This document shows, piece by piece, positions 5,345 through 12,182 of a stretch of DNA of 12,743 nt (the first letter of the stretch is position 1; every line of letters begins with the position of its first letter). The position numbers and the translations under genes were made by a program. Below the pieces are notes generated by a model. The model was not told the DNA's origin. It was given only the letters and a program-made list of their open reading frames with translations, and ran no database searches. The stretch comes from Candidatus Bathyarchaeota archaeon RBG_13_60_20. GTDB lineage: Archaea; Thermoproteota; Bathyarchaeia; TCS64. The stretch covers positions 1 to 12,743 of the forward strand of contig MEZG01000008.1 of the NCBI GenBank assembly GCA_001775965.1, read 5' to 3'.

Positions 5345-6103
5345 ATGGATCATTCGCCCGAAGAGATTACACTAACTGAGCAGGTCAAGAGCAACGCCAT
5401 ACGGTACGGCTTCGACGCGGTGGGCGTAGTTAGGGCCGAGGCCCTCGACGCTGTTCCAAGCCACTACATTGCCCACAGGGACTATAGGGTCTGGTCCAAG
5501 AAGACAGGGGAATATATGGATAACGCCAGAAGCATCATCATTCTGGGCGCCAGGGTCTGGGACAACCTGTTCGACGTGGTGGTCAAGGTGCGGGGCCACC
5601 ACGAGTACCCCGACGAGTGGAGGGGCCGCCTGTATGCGAGGAGGATGATGAGGTTCCTTAACCAGGCCGGCTACAGGACCGTGCTTGAGCCCGACCTCCT
5701 CTCCAAGAAGAGGATGGCCCAGTTAGCGGGGATAGGCTGCTTCGGGAAGAACGCCCTCATCGTCCATCCCACGTACGGCCCCTGGATTAGGCTTAGAAGC
5801 ATACTGACGGACGCGGAGCTCGTCCCGGATGCACCATTCGAGGCGGACCTGTGCCGTGACTGCGAAGAGTGCGTCAAGGCCTGCCCCATGGGGGCCCTGA
5901 CGCCGTACAAGGTCGACCCGGATAAATGCTTCCTGGGCATGACTTGGGAGCAGAGAATGTCGGACGAGCACAGGGGCACCTACTTGGAGCACTGCCCTTC
6001 ACTCACAGAGAACACGTGGCTCATGTGCAGCACCTGCCAACGGGTCTGCCCAATTGGACGAGAGGAGAGAAACACCCGAACGGGGAGACCACCTGCAGGG
6101 TAG
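5345..6103 (+). CDS. QueG-like two-cluster 4Fe-4S oxidoreductase
   Basis: 252 residues from ATG 5345, which has GGAGGG about 10 bases upstream; GTG 5297 would add 16 residues. The middle segment (KKRMAQLAGIGCFGKNALIV, then RLRSILTDAEL) resembles the cobalamin-binding fold shared by epoxyqueuosine reductase and reductive dehalogenases. Two ferredoxin-like clusters follow: CRDCEECVKACP (Cys170, 173, 176, 180) and Cys195 with CSTCQRVCP (Cys228, 231, 235). The protein stops soon after, with no HEAT-repeat tail as in bacterial QueG. Archaeal homologues are often annotated as epoxyqueuosine reductase, but the substrate here is open because archaea mainly make archaeosine. It could also be a related B12-linked Fe-S reductase. 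It is divergent from a NifU-like scaffold gene, which could help assemble its clusters. Confidence 0.83.
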   Translation: MDHSPEEITLTEQVKSNAIRYGFDAVGVVRAEALDAVPSHYIAHRDYRVWSKKTGEYMDNARSIIILGARVWDNLFDVVVKVRGHHEYPDEWRGRLYARRMMRFLNQAGYRTVLEPDLLSKKRMAQLAGIGCFGKNALIVHPTYGPWIRLRSILTDAELVPDAPFEADLCRDCEECVKACPMGALTPYKVDPDKCFLGMTWEQRMSDEHRGTYLEHCPSLTENTWLMCSTCQRVCPIGREERNTRTGRPPAG

Positions 6104-6223
6104 TGAAGCGCCCCTCCGCGCTGCGATGAGTTAGCCGCATGAAGGGCTCTACCCATTATTGGCTAGATACCGTTAAAACATCAGGCCGTGAAAGTACACG
6201 GGTCAAGGTGTTAAGGGTGACCG

Positions 6224-7141
6224 GTGACTGTAAAACAGGTCAGGGTTTACTCTCCCGGCTCCATCGCTAACCTTGGCCCTGGTTTTGACGTTCTCGGGGT
6301 AGCCCTCGAATCCTTGGGCGACATCATCGAGCTACAGGAGATAGACGAACCAGAGGTAAGGCTAACGATCAGGGGCGTGGGGGCGGAGAGGATACCTGTG
6401 GACCCGGAGAGGAACAGCTCCGGGGCCATTCTTGTGAAGGTCAGGGAGGACTACGGCCTAGACTACGGGTTCGCGGCCGAGATAAGGAAGGGCCTGCCCC
6501 CCGGGAAGGGCATGGGATCATCAGGGGCCTCAGCGGCCGCAACGGCTGTGGCCGTCAACGAGCTTGAGCACCTGAGCCTGAGGGGAAGCGAGCTCATCAG
6601 GCTTGCGGCCGTCGGCGAGGGGGCCGTGGCTGGGCACCCCCACGCCGACAACGTCGCCGCCTCCATCATGGGTGGCTTCGTCTTGGTGGGCGAGGACTAC
6701 GACGTGGTGAGGCTGGACGCGCCAAGCGTGGGGATGGTTGTCGTCGCACCGGAGCTGGAGGTGGAGAACAAGACTAGGAGAGCCCGCGATCTTCTGCCCG
6801 AGAAGGTGAGCCTGAGAGACGCGGTACGGAACATAGGGCACGCATCCAGGATGACCGCAGCCGTGGCCCTCCATGACCCCGTGCTCTTCGGCAGAAGCGT
6901 CTGCGACAGCCTAGTGGAGCCTCACAGGGCCGTCATGATCCCTGGGTTCTGGGACGTGAAGGAAGCGGCCCTCAGGGCGGGGGCCTACGGGTGCAGCATA
7001 TCCGGCGGCGGCCCCTCCGTGTTCGCCGTGGGCGATGCCGTGGCAGACATAGCCAAGGCCATGGTGGTAGCCTTTAAAGACGTGGAAACCCGCGTATACT
7101 TCACGCAGCCCAGCAATAGGGGCGCCAGGGTGATATCGTGA
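6224..7141 (+). CDS. thrB: Homoserine kinase
   Basis: 305 residues, normal length. It transfers phosphate from ATP to L-homoserine (EC 2.7.1.39), giving O-phosphohomoserine for threonine synthesis in the cytosol. GHMP-kinase features are clear: the N-terminal SPGSIANLGPGFDVLG (10-25), the ATP phosphate loop GLPPGKGMGSSGASAAA (90-106), GHPHADN (137-143, substrate side), and the C-terminal glycine motif SISGGGPS (258-265). The start is GTG 6224. GGTGA at 6216-6220 is unusually close (3 bases), so the initiation mode is somewhat uncertain. A weak TATA-like GTTAAAAC lies near 6172-6179. The downstream threonine synthase overlaps the stop by four bases, which confirms the pathway. Confidence 0.96.
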   Translation: MTVKQVRVYSPGSIANLGPGFDVLGVALESLGDIIELQEIDEPEVRLTIRGVGAERIPVDPERNSSGAILVKVREDYGLDYGFAAEIRKGLPPGKGMGSSGASAAATAVAVNELEHLSLRGSELIRLAAVGEGAVAGHPHADNVAASIMGGFVLVGEDYDVVRLDAPSVGMVVVAPELEVENKTRRARDLLPEKVSLRDAVRNIGHASRMTAAVALHDPVLFGRSVCDSLVEPHRAVMIPGFWDVKEAALRAGAYGCSISGGGPSVFAVGDAVADIAKAMVVAFKDVETRVYFTQPSNRGARVIS

Positions 7142-8394
7142 AGTACCGATGCGTGCGTTGCGGAAGGACCGCCCCTAGCTTCGAGGGCTTCCAGTGCGGC
7201 TGCGGCGGGCTGGTTGAGGTGGAGCACAGGTTCATCGAGGTCTCACGTGAGACGTTCGACCGCCGCCTAGGGTGCACCGAGGAGCCATACAACAGCGGCG
7301 TCTGGCGCTACAAGGAGCTGATCCACCCGGAGATAGGTGCTGAGCAAGTGGTCACAAGACCCGAGGGTAACACCAACCTGTACGTGAGGGGCGGGGTCTC
7401 GGAGTACACGGGGATCAGGCGTCTCACCATGAAGCATGAGGGCGAGAACCCCACGGGGAGCTTCAAGGACCGGGGGATGACCGTCGCCGTCTCTGAGGCC
7501 CTGAGGGCTGGGGCGGAGACCGTGGTGTGCGCATCGACGGGCAACACGAGTGCATCCGTGGCTGCTTATGCGGCTCAGGCCGGGCTCAGGTCCGTGGTCT
7601 TCGTCCCCGCAGGCGAGATCGCTCTAGGCAAGCTGGCCCAGGCCCTGGCCTACGGCGCGAGGGTCATCCAGGTAAAGGGGTACTTCGACGACGCCATGAG
7701 GCTCGTCAGGGAGGCTTCCAGGCAGCTGAACCTCTACGTCCTTAACAGCCTGAACCCCTGGAGGATCGAGGGCCAGAAGAGCATAGTCTTCGAGGCGCTG
7801 CAGCAGATGAGGTGGATCCCACCCGACTGGATAGTTGTCCCTGCGGGTAATCTAGGGAACACCTCCGCCTTCGGCAAAGCCCTGAAGGAGCTGGGGCAGC
7901 TGGGCCTATTGGAAAGGATGCCGCGGATAGCCGCCGTTCAGGCCGAAGGGGCCAACCCCTTCTACAGGCTGTGGAAGGACAAGGGGGGCCGGCTGGAGCC
8001 CGTGAATCCCTCGACCGTCGCCTCAGCCATCAAGATAGGTGACCCCGTGAGCTGGGAGAAGGCGTTGGACGCCGTAGGGTTAACGGGGGGGACGGTGGAG
8101 CAGGTCTCGGACTCCGAGATACTTGAGGCGAAGGCCGTCGTGGACGCTACCGGTGTTGGTTGCGAGCCCGCCTCCGCTGCCTCCGTGGCTGGAGCAAAGA
8201 AGCTGGCGGAGGCAGGCGTCATCGGCCCGGACGAGGAGGTGCTATGCGTGCTGACAGGCAACATCCTGAAAGACACCGAAACCACCATCAGGTACCACTC
8301 CGGGGGGTTCAGCTCAGCCGGGCGCATGAACAGGCCGGTTACCGTGGACGCCGACCTGGGGAGCATAGAGAAGGCCCTCAGGTCCCCAACATAG
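7138..8394 (+). CDS. thrC: Threonine synthase
   Basis: 418 residues. This PLP enzyme converts O-phosphohomoserine to L-threonine (EC 4.2.3.1). An N-terminal zinc ribbon (Cys5, Cys8, Cys20, Cys22) is typical of archaeal threonine synthases. The fold-type II PLP enzyme follows: ENPTGSFKDRG with Schiff-base Lys110, the substrate loop ASTGNTSAS (132-140), and the phosphate-binding PAGNLGN (235-241). LTGNILKD near residue 375 closes the active site. The GTG start at 7138 overlaps the homoserine kinase stop as GTGA, indicating translational coupling. It converges with a small minus-strand gene ending at 8401, leaving six bases and no visible terminator between them. Confidence 0.97.
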   Translation: MKYRCVRCGRTAPSFEGFQCGCGGLVEVEHRFIEVSRETFDRRLGCTEEPYNSGVWRYKELIHPEIGAEQVVTRPEGNTNLYVRGGVSEYTGIRRLTMKHEGENPTGSFKDRGMTVAVSEALRAGAETVVCASTGNTSASVAAYAAQAGLRSVVFVPAGEIALGKLAQALAYGARVIQVKGYFDDAMRLVREASRQLNLYVLNSLNPWRIEGQKSIVFEALQQMRWIPPDWIVVPAGNLGNTSAFGKALKELGQLGLLERMPRIAAVQAEGANPFYRLWKDKGGRLEPVNPSTVASAIKIGDPVSWEKALDAVGLTGGTVEQVSDSEILEAKAVVDATGVGCEPASAASVAGAKKLAEAGVIGPDEEVLCVLTGNILKDTETTIRYHSGGFSSAGRMNRPVTVDADLGSIEKALRSPT

Positions 8395-8400
8395 GCATAT

Positions 8401-8604
8401 TCAACGTGGGGATCGGTACACGTCCTCCGCTCCACGCGCTGAGCACTCGACACCTGTAAAGGGCTCGAACAGGCCCAGCTCGGGCCTTCTCAGGCACTCG
8501 ACCATCAGGCGCGAGTCCCCCGCGCCTTCCCTGGAAACGCTGCATGAGCGGAGAGAAACGGAGCAACGGTTGACCATGAACGGGCACCCTAGGCAGTCAT
8601 GCAC
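8401..8604 (-). CDS. Probable small Cys-rich protein, unknown function
   Basis: 67 residues from GTG 8604, not recognised. It holds six cysteines: a CLGC pair at residues 4-7, then Cys14, Cys21, Cys37 and Cys54. This spacing could hold zinc or an Fe-S cluster. Support for it being real: the codons have the same GC-rich third positions as neighbouring genes, and it starts 8 bases after the stop of the phosphatase-like gene on the same strand. It also fills the space exactly to 6 bases from the threonine synthase stop. Against it: no strong ribosome site (only GGGTCC nearby), and the frame stays open upstream to 8685 inside the phosphatase-like gene. ATG 8577 would lose the first two cysteines. 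If expressed, it is co-transcribed with the phosphatase-like gene. Confidence 0.5.
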   Translation of the reverse strand: MHDCLGCPFMVNRCSVSLRSCSVSREGAGDSRLMVECLRRPELGLFEPFTGVECSARGAEDVYRSPR

Positions 8605-8612
8605 TGGACCCG

Positions 8613-9881
8613 TCAAAGGCTGAGACCCCCCGCGCCATTTAGCGCAGCGATCGCGTCCTGAATGTTGAGGCTCTCGGGGACGCACGCCGCATTTTCTCCA
8701 CGCAGAAACAGGAAGGCGTCGTCGTCCGTATGGGTTCCGGTGAGCCCATCGACGCTGAAGAGCCTGTCACCCGTCAGCCTCGTCTTGAGGCTGAAGCCTT
8801 TCTCAGGGATCACTATCAGGTCTGGGCTGGCGTCCGTGTATGGTCCGCTGTAGATTTCGCCGCCGGTATAAATTCTCTTAACGATCCTACTTCCGCGGAA
8901 TAATGTCCCGAGAAGGAGGTCGTTAAGCTCATCAGTTATCCGCTCCGCTGCGTCCTCGGTTACGCTTCCTCTGGGGAACCTGCCCACCCTGTTAAGGTAT
9001 ATTTTGTTGGTCTCGGAGGCGAACGCCTTGGTCCCAGGTTCTAGGGAGTAGTAATTCTCCTCGGTTCCACTGGTCGCTAGGTGGCCTGACCTTCGAAGCA
9101 GGGTATTGAGGTTCAGCGAGACCCTGCTTTCTCCCATGCCGTGGTCGCTCAGCATCATGAGGGGTGTATCTTCTCCGAGAAGACCGTTCAGGTGCTCTAT
9201 CGCTTCGTCCACCTGTCTGAAATAATCCAGGAAGGCTTCGTGGTGCTCATGGTTATCGTCGCGATAGGCTTCCCAAAGGTAGTGGCCTATCCTGTCGGTC
9301 CCGGTTAGCACCATGAAAAGGATGTCCCAACCCCGCTGTAGGTGCCTCTCAGTCGCCTCAACCCTCCTGTGCAGCGAGGTGTTCAGGTCGGCGATGAAGC
9401 GACCGTAATCGTTGGGCGTGGCTGGGGCCTCGACATCGATCATGTATCCCAGTTTTGCCAGGGCGTCGTGGAAGGAAGACGGGTAGACCGCACCGCGTAG
9501 GCAGGGTGACACAAACCCTGATATGTGGACGCCGTTCAACGGCTGGGCCGGGTATGAAGCCGGGAGGTTGACGACCAGGGTCCTCAGGGCGGGGTTCCTG
9601 GCCCAGAAAGGCTGAGCCTTGAGCCTGGAGGCGTAGTGGTAGCGAACGCTGAGGGTGCCCGGTACGAAGTCCGTGAATCCGTAGACGCCGTGTTCCCCCG
9701 GGTTCTTCCCCGTGGTCATGCTGGTCCACGACGCGGCGGAGTTGGGCGGGACGGTGGACTGCAGCTTCCTAAGCTCCCCCTCCTTGAGTATGTCCCTCAG
9801 TCCGGGCATCACTCCCCTGGATGTGAGGTCTTTGACCAGTTCAATAGGCACTCCGTCCAGGCCGATAATAGCTGCCTTCAT
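8613..9881 (-). CDS. Alkaline phosphatase-superfamily protein (type I phosphodiesterase/nucleotide pyrophosphatase-like)
   Basis: 422 residues from ATG 9881. The N-terminus MKAAIIGLDGVP carries the first metal Asp (residue 9). Next comes PPNSAASWTSMTTGKNPGEH, in which Ser48 aligns best with the catalytic nucleophile. Then TDRIGH (Asp196, His200), LSDHGMG (Asp246, His247) and GTHTDD (His384) complete the two-zinc site of the superfamily. There is no signal peptide, so it is probably cytosolic. It would hydrolyse a phosphomonoester or phosphodiester; the substrate is unknown, and nucleotide sugars or phosphoglycerate are possible. ATG 9881 has GAGGT eight bases upstream; in-frame ATG 9887 and GTG 9896 are alternatives. 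It is divergent from a CapA-like gene across a 9-bp inverted repeat. Confidence 0.9.
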   Translation of the reverse strand: MKAAIIGLDGVPIELVKDLTSRGVMPGLRDILKEGELRKLQSTVPPNSAASWTSMTTGKNPGEHGVYGFTDFVPGTLSVRYHYASRLKAQPFWARNPALRTLVVNLPASYPAQPLNGVHISGFVSPCLRGAVYPSSFHDALAKLGYMIDVEAPATPNDYGRFIADLNTSLHRRVEATERHLQRGWDILFMVLTGTDRIGHYLWEAYRDDNHEHHEAFLDYFRQVDEAIEHLNGLLGEDTPLMMLSDHGMGESRVSLNLNTLLRRSGHLATSGTEENYYSLEPGTKAFASETNKIYLNRVGRFPRGSVTEDAAERITDELNDLLLGTLFRGSRIVKRIYTGGEIYSGPYTDASPDLIVIPEKGFSLKTRLTGDRLFSVDGLTGTHTDDDAFLFLRGENAACVPESLNIQDAIAALNGAGGLSL

Positions 9882-9911
9882 GTTCATGGACCTCACACCA
9901 ACAGGATTAAT

Positions 9912-9933
9912 TTTACTACTTTTGAGTAGTAAA
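9912..9933. promoter_or_regulatory. 9-bp inverted repeat between divergent phosphatase and CapA-like genes
   Basis: TTTACTACT (9912-9920) and AGTAGTAAA (9925-9933) are perfect arms with the spacer TTTG. On the minus strand the left end overlaps AGTAAAATTAAT, a TATA-like stretch about 30 bases before ATG 9881. On the plus strand the right end runs into AGTAAATAAG. A regulator bound here could control both promoters. Confidence 0.5.
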
Positions 9934-9976
9934 TAAGCTTATTGTGTTTTGTACCAACACACACAGGCAGCCTTGG

Positions 9977-9984
9977 TTTTTTAT
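9977..9984 (+). promoter_or_regulatory. Possible TATA box inside the upstream part of the CapA-like frame
   Basis: TTTTTTAT resembles the box used by the M20 peptidase gene (CTTTTTAT). It predicts initiation near 10006, which would place the real CapA-like start at TTG 10016 rather than ATG 9989. Confidence 0.35.
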
Positions 9985-9988
9985 CCTC

Positions 9989-11317
9989 ATGCGCCTAATA
10001 GTGGCGGGTGTCGGTTTGAAGGAGATTAGCCTGGTGGCCACGGGAGACAGCCTGATCAGTATGAGGCAGAGTGTCCACTGTGAGCCCGAGTTCATGGGGC
10101 TGGTGGAGCTGGTGCGGGGTGCGGACGTGGCGTTCGCCAACCTGGAGATGCTTCTCCACGACTACGGGGAGGGGTGCTACCCAGCGTCGGAGAGCGGCGG
10201 GACGTACATGAGGGCTCCTCCGCACATGCTGGACGAGCTGCTGTGGATGGGGTTCGACCTGTTCAGCACGGCCAACAACCACAGCCTAGACTACATGTAC
10301 GGGGGGCTGTTCAGCACCATGGGCTGCCTGGAGGCCGCCGGGGTGCCCTACGCGGGGACTGGCGGGGACCTGGCCGAGGCGAGGAGACCCGCGTACCTGG
10401 AGACCGGGAAGGGGCGAGTGGGGTTCGTCTCCGCTTGCAGCTCATTCGCCAGCTTCGGGAGGGCTGGGGACAGCAGGAGAGACATGGGGGGCCGGCCGGG
10501 GCTTAATCCCCTGAGGTTCGAGAGGTGGTTCACAGCTAGGCCTGAAACCCTGGAGCGGCTGAGGCAGGCGGAGATAGAGCTAGGGCTCCCTGTAGTCCAT
10601 CAGGAGGAGGGCAGCTACCACTTCCTCGCCAACAAGTTCGTACCGGGGGAGGCGCCAGGCCTGCACACCAAGTGCAACACGGCCGACATGGAGGGCAACC
10701 TGGAGAGCGTCCGGGAGGCGGCGAGGCAGGCCGACTGGGTGCTCTTTAGCCTCCACTCCCATGAAGGGTGGCCAGGGGACGACGAGAAGCCGGCCGCCTT
10801 CATGGAGGAGTTCGCCCGGGCGGCCATCGACGCCGGATGCCACTGCTTCATCGGGCACGGGCACCACGCCATGAGAGGCATAGAGATCAGGGGCGGGAAG
10901 CCCATATTTTACAGCCTGGGCAACTTCATATTCCAGAACGAGACTGTGGAGCTGATGCCCGCCGATTTCTACGAGCGGTACGGGCTAGACCCCTATGAGG
11001 GCACTGTTAGCATGGCCTTCGACGCCCGGCAGAAGGCCCTGCCCCGGCCCGGGTACCCGGTGCACCCCTGGTTCACCGACGACGAGAAGTACTGGGTCAC
11101 CGTCACGCCCCAGATGGTGTTCGAGGGGGACAGGCTGCGGGAGCTCACGCTTCACCCCATCGAGCTGGGGCAGGGGAAGCCTAGGAGCCAGAGGGGCCGG
11201 CCCATGTTGGCCGACGCTGCGAGGGGCGAGAAGATACTGGCGACCATCAAGAAGCTCTCTGAGCCCTATGGTACGGAGATAGATGTGAGGGGCAACGTGG
11301 GCTTGGTCAGGCTCTAG
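9989..11317 (+). CDS. CapA-family protein (PGA_cap metallophosphatase-like fold)
   Basis: 442 residues from ATG 9989. The family is named for poly-gamma-glutamate capsule synthesis, but archaeal members are mostly uncharacterised and share a metallophosphoesterase-like fold. Signature segments are present in order: SLVATGDS (Asp20), AFANLE (49-53 region), TANNHSLDYM (95-103), SLHSHEGWPG (His256, His258, Glu259), IGHGHHAMRG (288-297) and YSLGNFIFQN (308-317). No signal peptide or membrane span is seen, so it is likely cytoplasmic or exported by an unseen route. The start is uncertain: TTG 10016 (with GGTG just upstream) and GTG 10001 are in frame, and TTG 10016 fits the local TATA box. No capB or capC partner is nearby, so capsule synthesis should not be assumed. 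Its divergent neighbour is a phosphatase-superfamily gene. Confidence 0.9.
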   Translation: MRLIVAGVGLKEISLVATGDSLISMRQSVHCEPEFMGLVELVRGADVAFANLEMLLHDYGEGCYPASESGGTYMRAPPHMLDELLWMGFDLFSTANNHSLDYMYGGLFSTMGCLEAAGVPYAGTGGDLAEARRPAYLETGKGRVGFVSACSSFASFGRAGDSRRDMGGRPGLNPLRFERWFTARPETLERLRQAEIELGLPVVHQEEGSYHFLANKFVPGEAPGLHTKCNTADMEGNLESVREAARQADWVLFSLHSHEGWPGDDEKPAAFMEEFARAAIDAGCHCFIGHGHHAMRGIEIRGGKPIFYSLGNFIFQNETVELMPADFYERYGLDPYEGTVSMAFDARQKALPRPGYPVHPWFTDDEKYWVTVTPQMVFEGDRLRELTLHPIELGQGKPRSQRGRPMLADAARGEKILATIKKLSEPYGTEIDVRGNVGLVRL

Positions 11318-11330
11318 CCCAACTCTTATC

Positions 11331-11335
11331 TTTTT
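11331..11335 (+). terminator. Short T-run after the CapA-like gene
   Basis: Five T about 14 bases after the stop at 11317. This is a weak archaeal-style terminator, so readthrough into the next gene is possible. Confidence 0.3.
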
Positions 11336-11393
11336 CAGGGCGCCTTCTTTCTCGGCTGAGGAGCTGATCCAAGGCTGGAGAGGTTGGCTAACT

Positions 11394-11978
11394 ATGATTT
11401 TTAGATTCCAGTTGGAGAACCTTGGGCGGCACCTGGAGGAGGAGGCTGGGCCTGAGGCCCGCAGGGTCGTCATGGAGGGCATCGAGAGATTACCCAAGTC
11501 CGCTGGGTCTAAGGAGGTCGCTCTGTGGGTGAAGGGGGCCGTGGGCCGTTTGGACGCCCTCCTGGACGAGGAGACCCGTGGGAGGGTTATGGGCCTCTGC
11601 GGGCTGGACTGTGCCGCAGTCAACGATAGAGCCGTCGCAGCTGCTGTTGGTAGACGAGGCAAGTACGGCAGCCCCGAGGAGTACCTGGAGGCGGAGGAGA
11701 GGAAGCCGCGGAGGGGGACGCGCTTCAGGAGGGATGGTGACGTCTACTACCAGTGGTACACACCGAGGCTATGGGGCAGACCAATGAGATGCTACTGCAG
11801 CCTCCTCAGGGGGCAACCCGAAGGGGTCGAGGCGTCCCTGACGTACTGCAAGTGCTCGGTGGCCTTCGTCAGAACGGTTTGGGAGAGGGTTCTGGAGGAG
11901 CCCGTGGACATTAGGGTGCTTGAGTCGGCGGTCTCCGGCTCAGACGAGTGCATGTTCGAGATCAGGCGGAGAGGCTAG
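11394..11978 (+). CDS. Cys-rich protein, possibly DUF6144/MetOD1-like
   Basis: 194 residues. The helical N-terminal half (VVMEGIERL, VALWVKGAVGRLDALL) leads to LCGLDCAA (Cys69, Cys73). A basic, loop-rich region follows, with YYQWYTPRLW near 118-127. The C-terminal half carries CYC (133, 135), YCKCS (152, 154) and a final DECMFEI (Cys186). The pattern of a CxC pair, then WERVLEEPVDI, then a DEC strand resembles C-terminal ligand-binding domains common in archaea (MetOD1/DUF6144 type). I am not certain of the name. Seven cysteines suggest a bound metal, cluster or redox role. There is no DNA-binding domain or membrane span. ATG 11394 has GAGGT nine bases upstream. It follows the CapA-like gene by 76 bases. 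Confidence 0.78.
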   Translation: MIFRFQLENLGRHLEEEAGPEARRVVMEGIERLPKSAGSKEVALWVKGAVGRLDALLDEETRGRVMGLCGLDCAAVNDRAVAAAVGRRGKYGSPEEYLEAEERKPRRGTRFRRDGDVYYQWYTPRLWGRPMRCYCSLLRGQPEGVEASLTYCKCSVAFVRTVWERVLEEPVDIRVLESAVSGSDECMFEIRRRG

Positions 11979-12040
11979 CAGAGTAGTCTGTCGGGTTCCC
12001 ACACACAACTTGTTTGTCGCCGGCTCACCCCCATAAACGG

Positions 12041-12046
12041 TTTTTT
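12041..12046 (+). terminator. T-run terminator after the Cys-rich gene
   Basis: A run of six T (GGTTTTTTAG) about 63 bases after the stop at 11978, with no strong hairpin before it. It is a plausible archaeal terminator within the 204-base gap to the amidohydrolase gene. Confidence 0.35.
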
Positions 12047-12122
12047 AGACCGGCTACGGCGTAATGGCAGGAGGCACGGTGTATCGCGGCCCAATCTGCG
12101 ATTCAGCCCCCACCGTCTCTCC

Positions 12123-12152
12123 ACCAGCCACCCCTGGTGGCTGGTTTTATAA
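12123..12152 (+). promoter_or_regulatory. Perfect 10-bp hairpin abutting the TATA box of the amidohydrolase gene
   Basis: ACCAGCCACC (12123-12132) and GGTGGCTGGT (12136-12145) pair perfectly around CCT. TTTTATAA (12145-12152) follows at once and predicts initiation near 12174 for ATG 12183. A GC-rich stem followed by T looks like an intrinsic terminator for the upstream gene. Its position at the TFB-binding (BRE) side of the TATA box equally fits an operator. The sequence alone does not decide. Confidence 0.55.
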
Positions 12153-12182
12153 CCCGGCAGCCGTGGGTACACTTGTGGTTTC

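Noticed and set aside
6201..6222. GGTCA/TGACC inverted repeat before homoserine kinase that could hide the ribosome site
   Set aside because: Only 5-bp arms with a 12-base gap, and GGTGA is a normal ribosome site here; too weak to call a switch.
10985..11662. 225-codon minus-strand frame opposite the CapA-like and Cys-rich genes
   Set aside because: It spans two well-supported plus-strand genes and their intergenic gap, and its composition is that of antisense GC-rich DNA.
12076..12116. Possible folded RNA: ACGGTG/CACCGT outer and TCGC/GCGA inner arms
   Set aside because: The arms are short with long loops and unpaired flanks; chance pairing in GC-rich DNA explains it.
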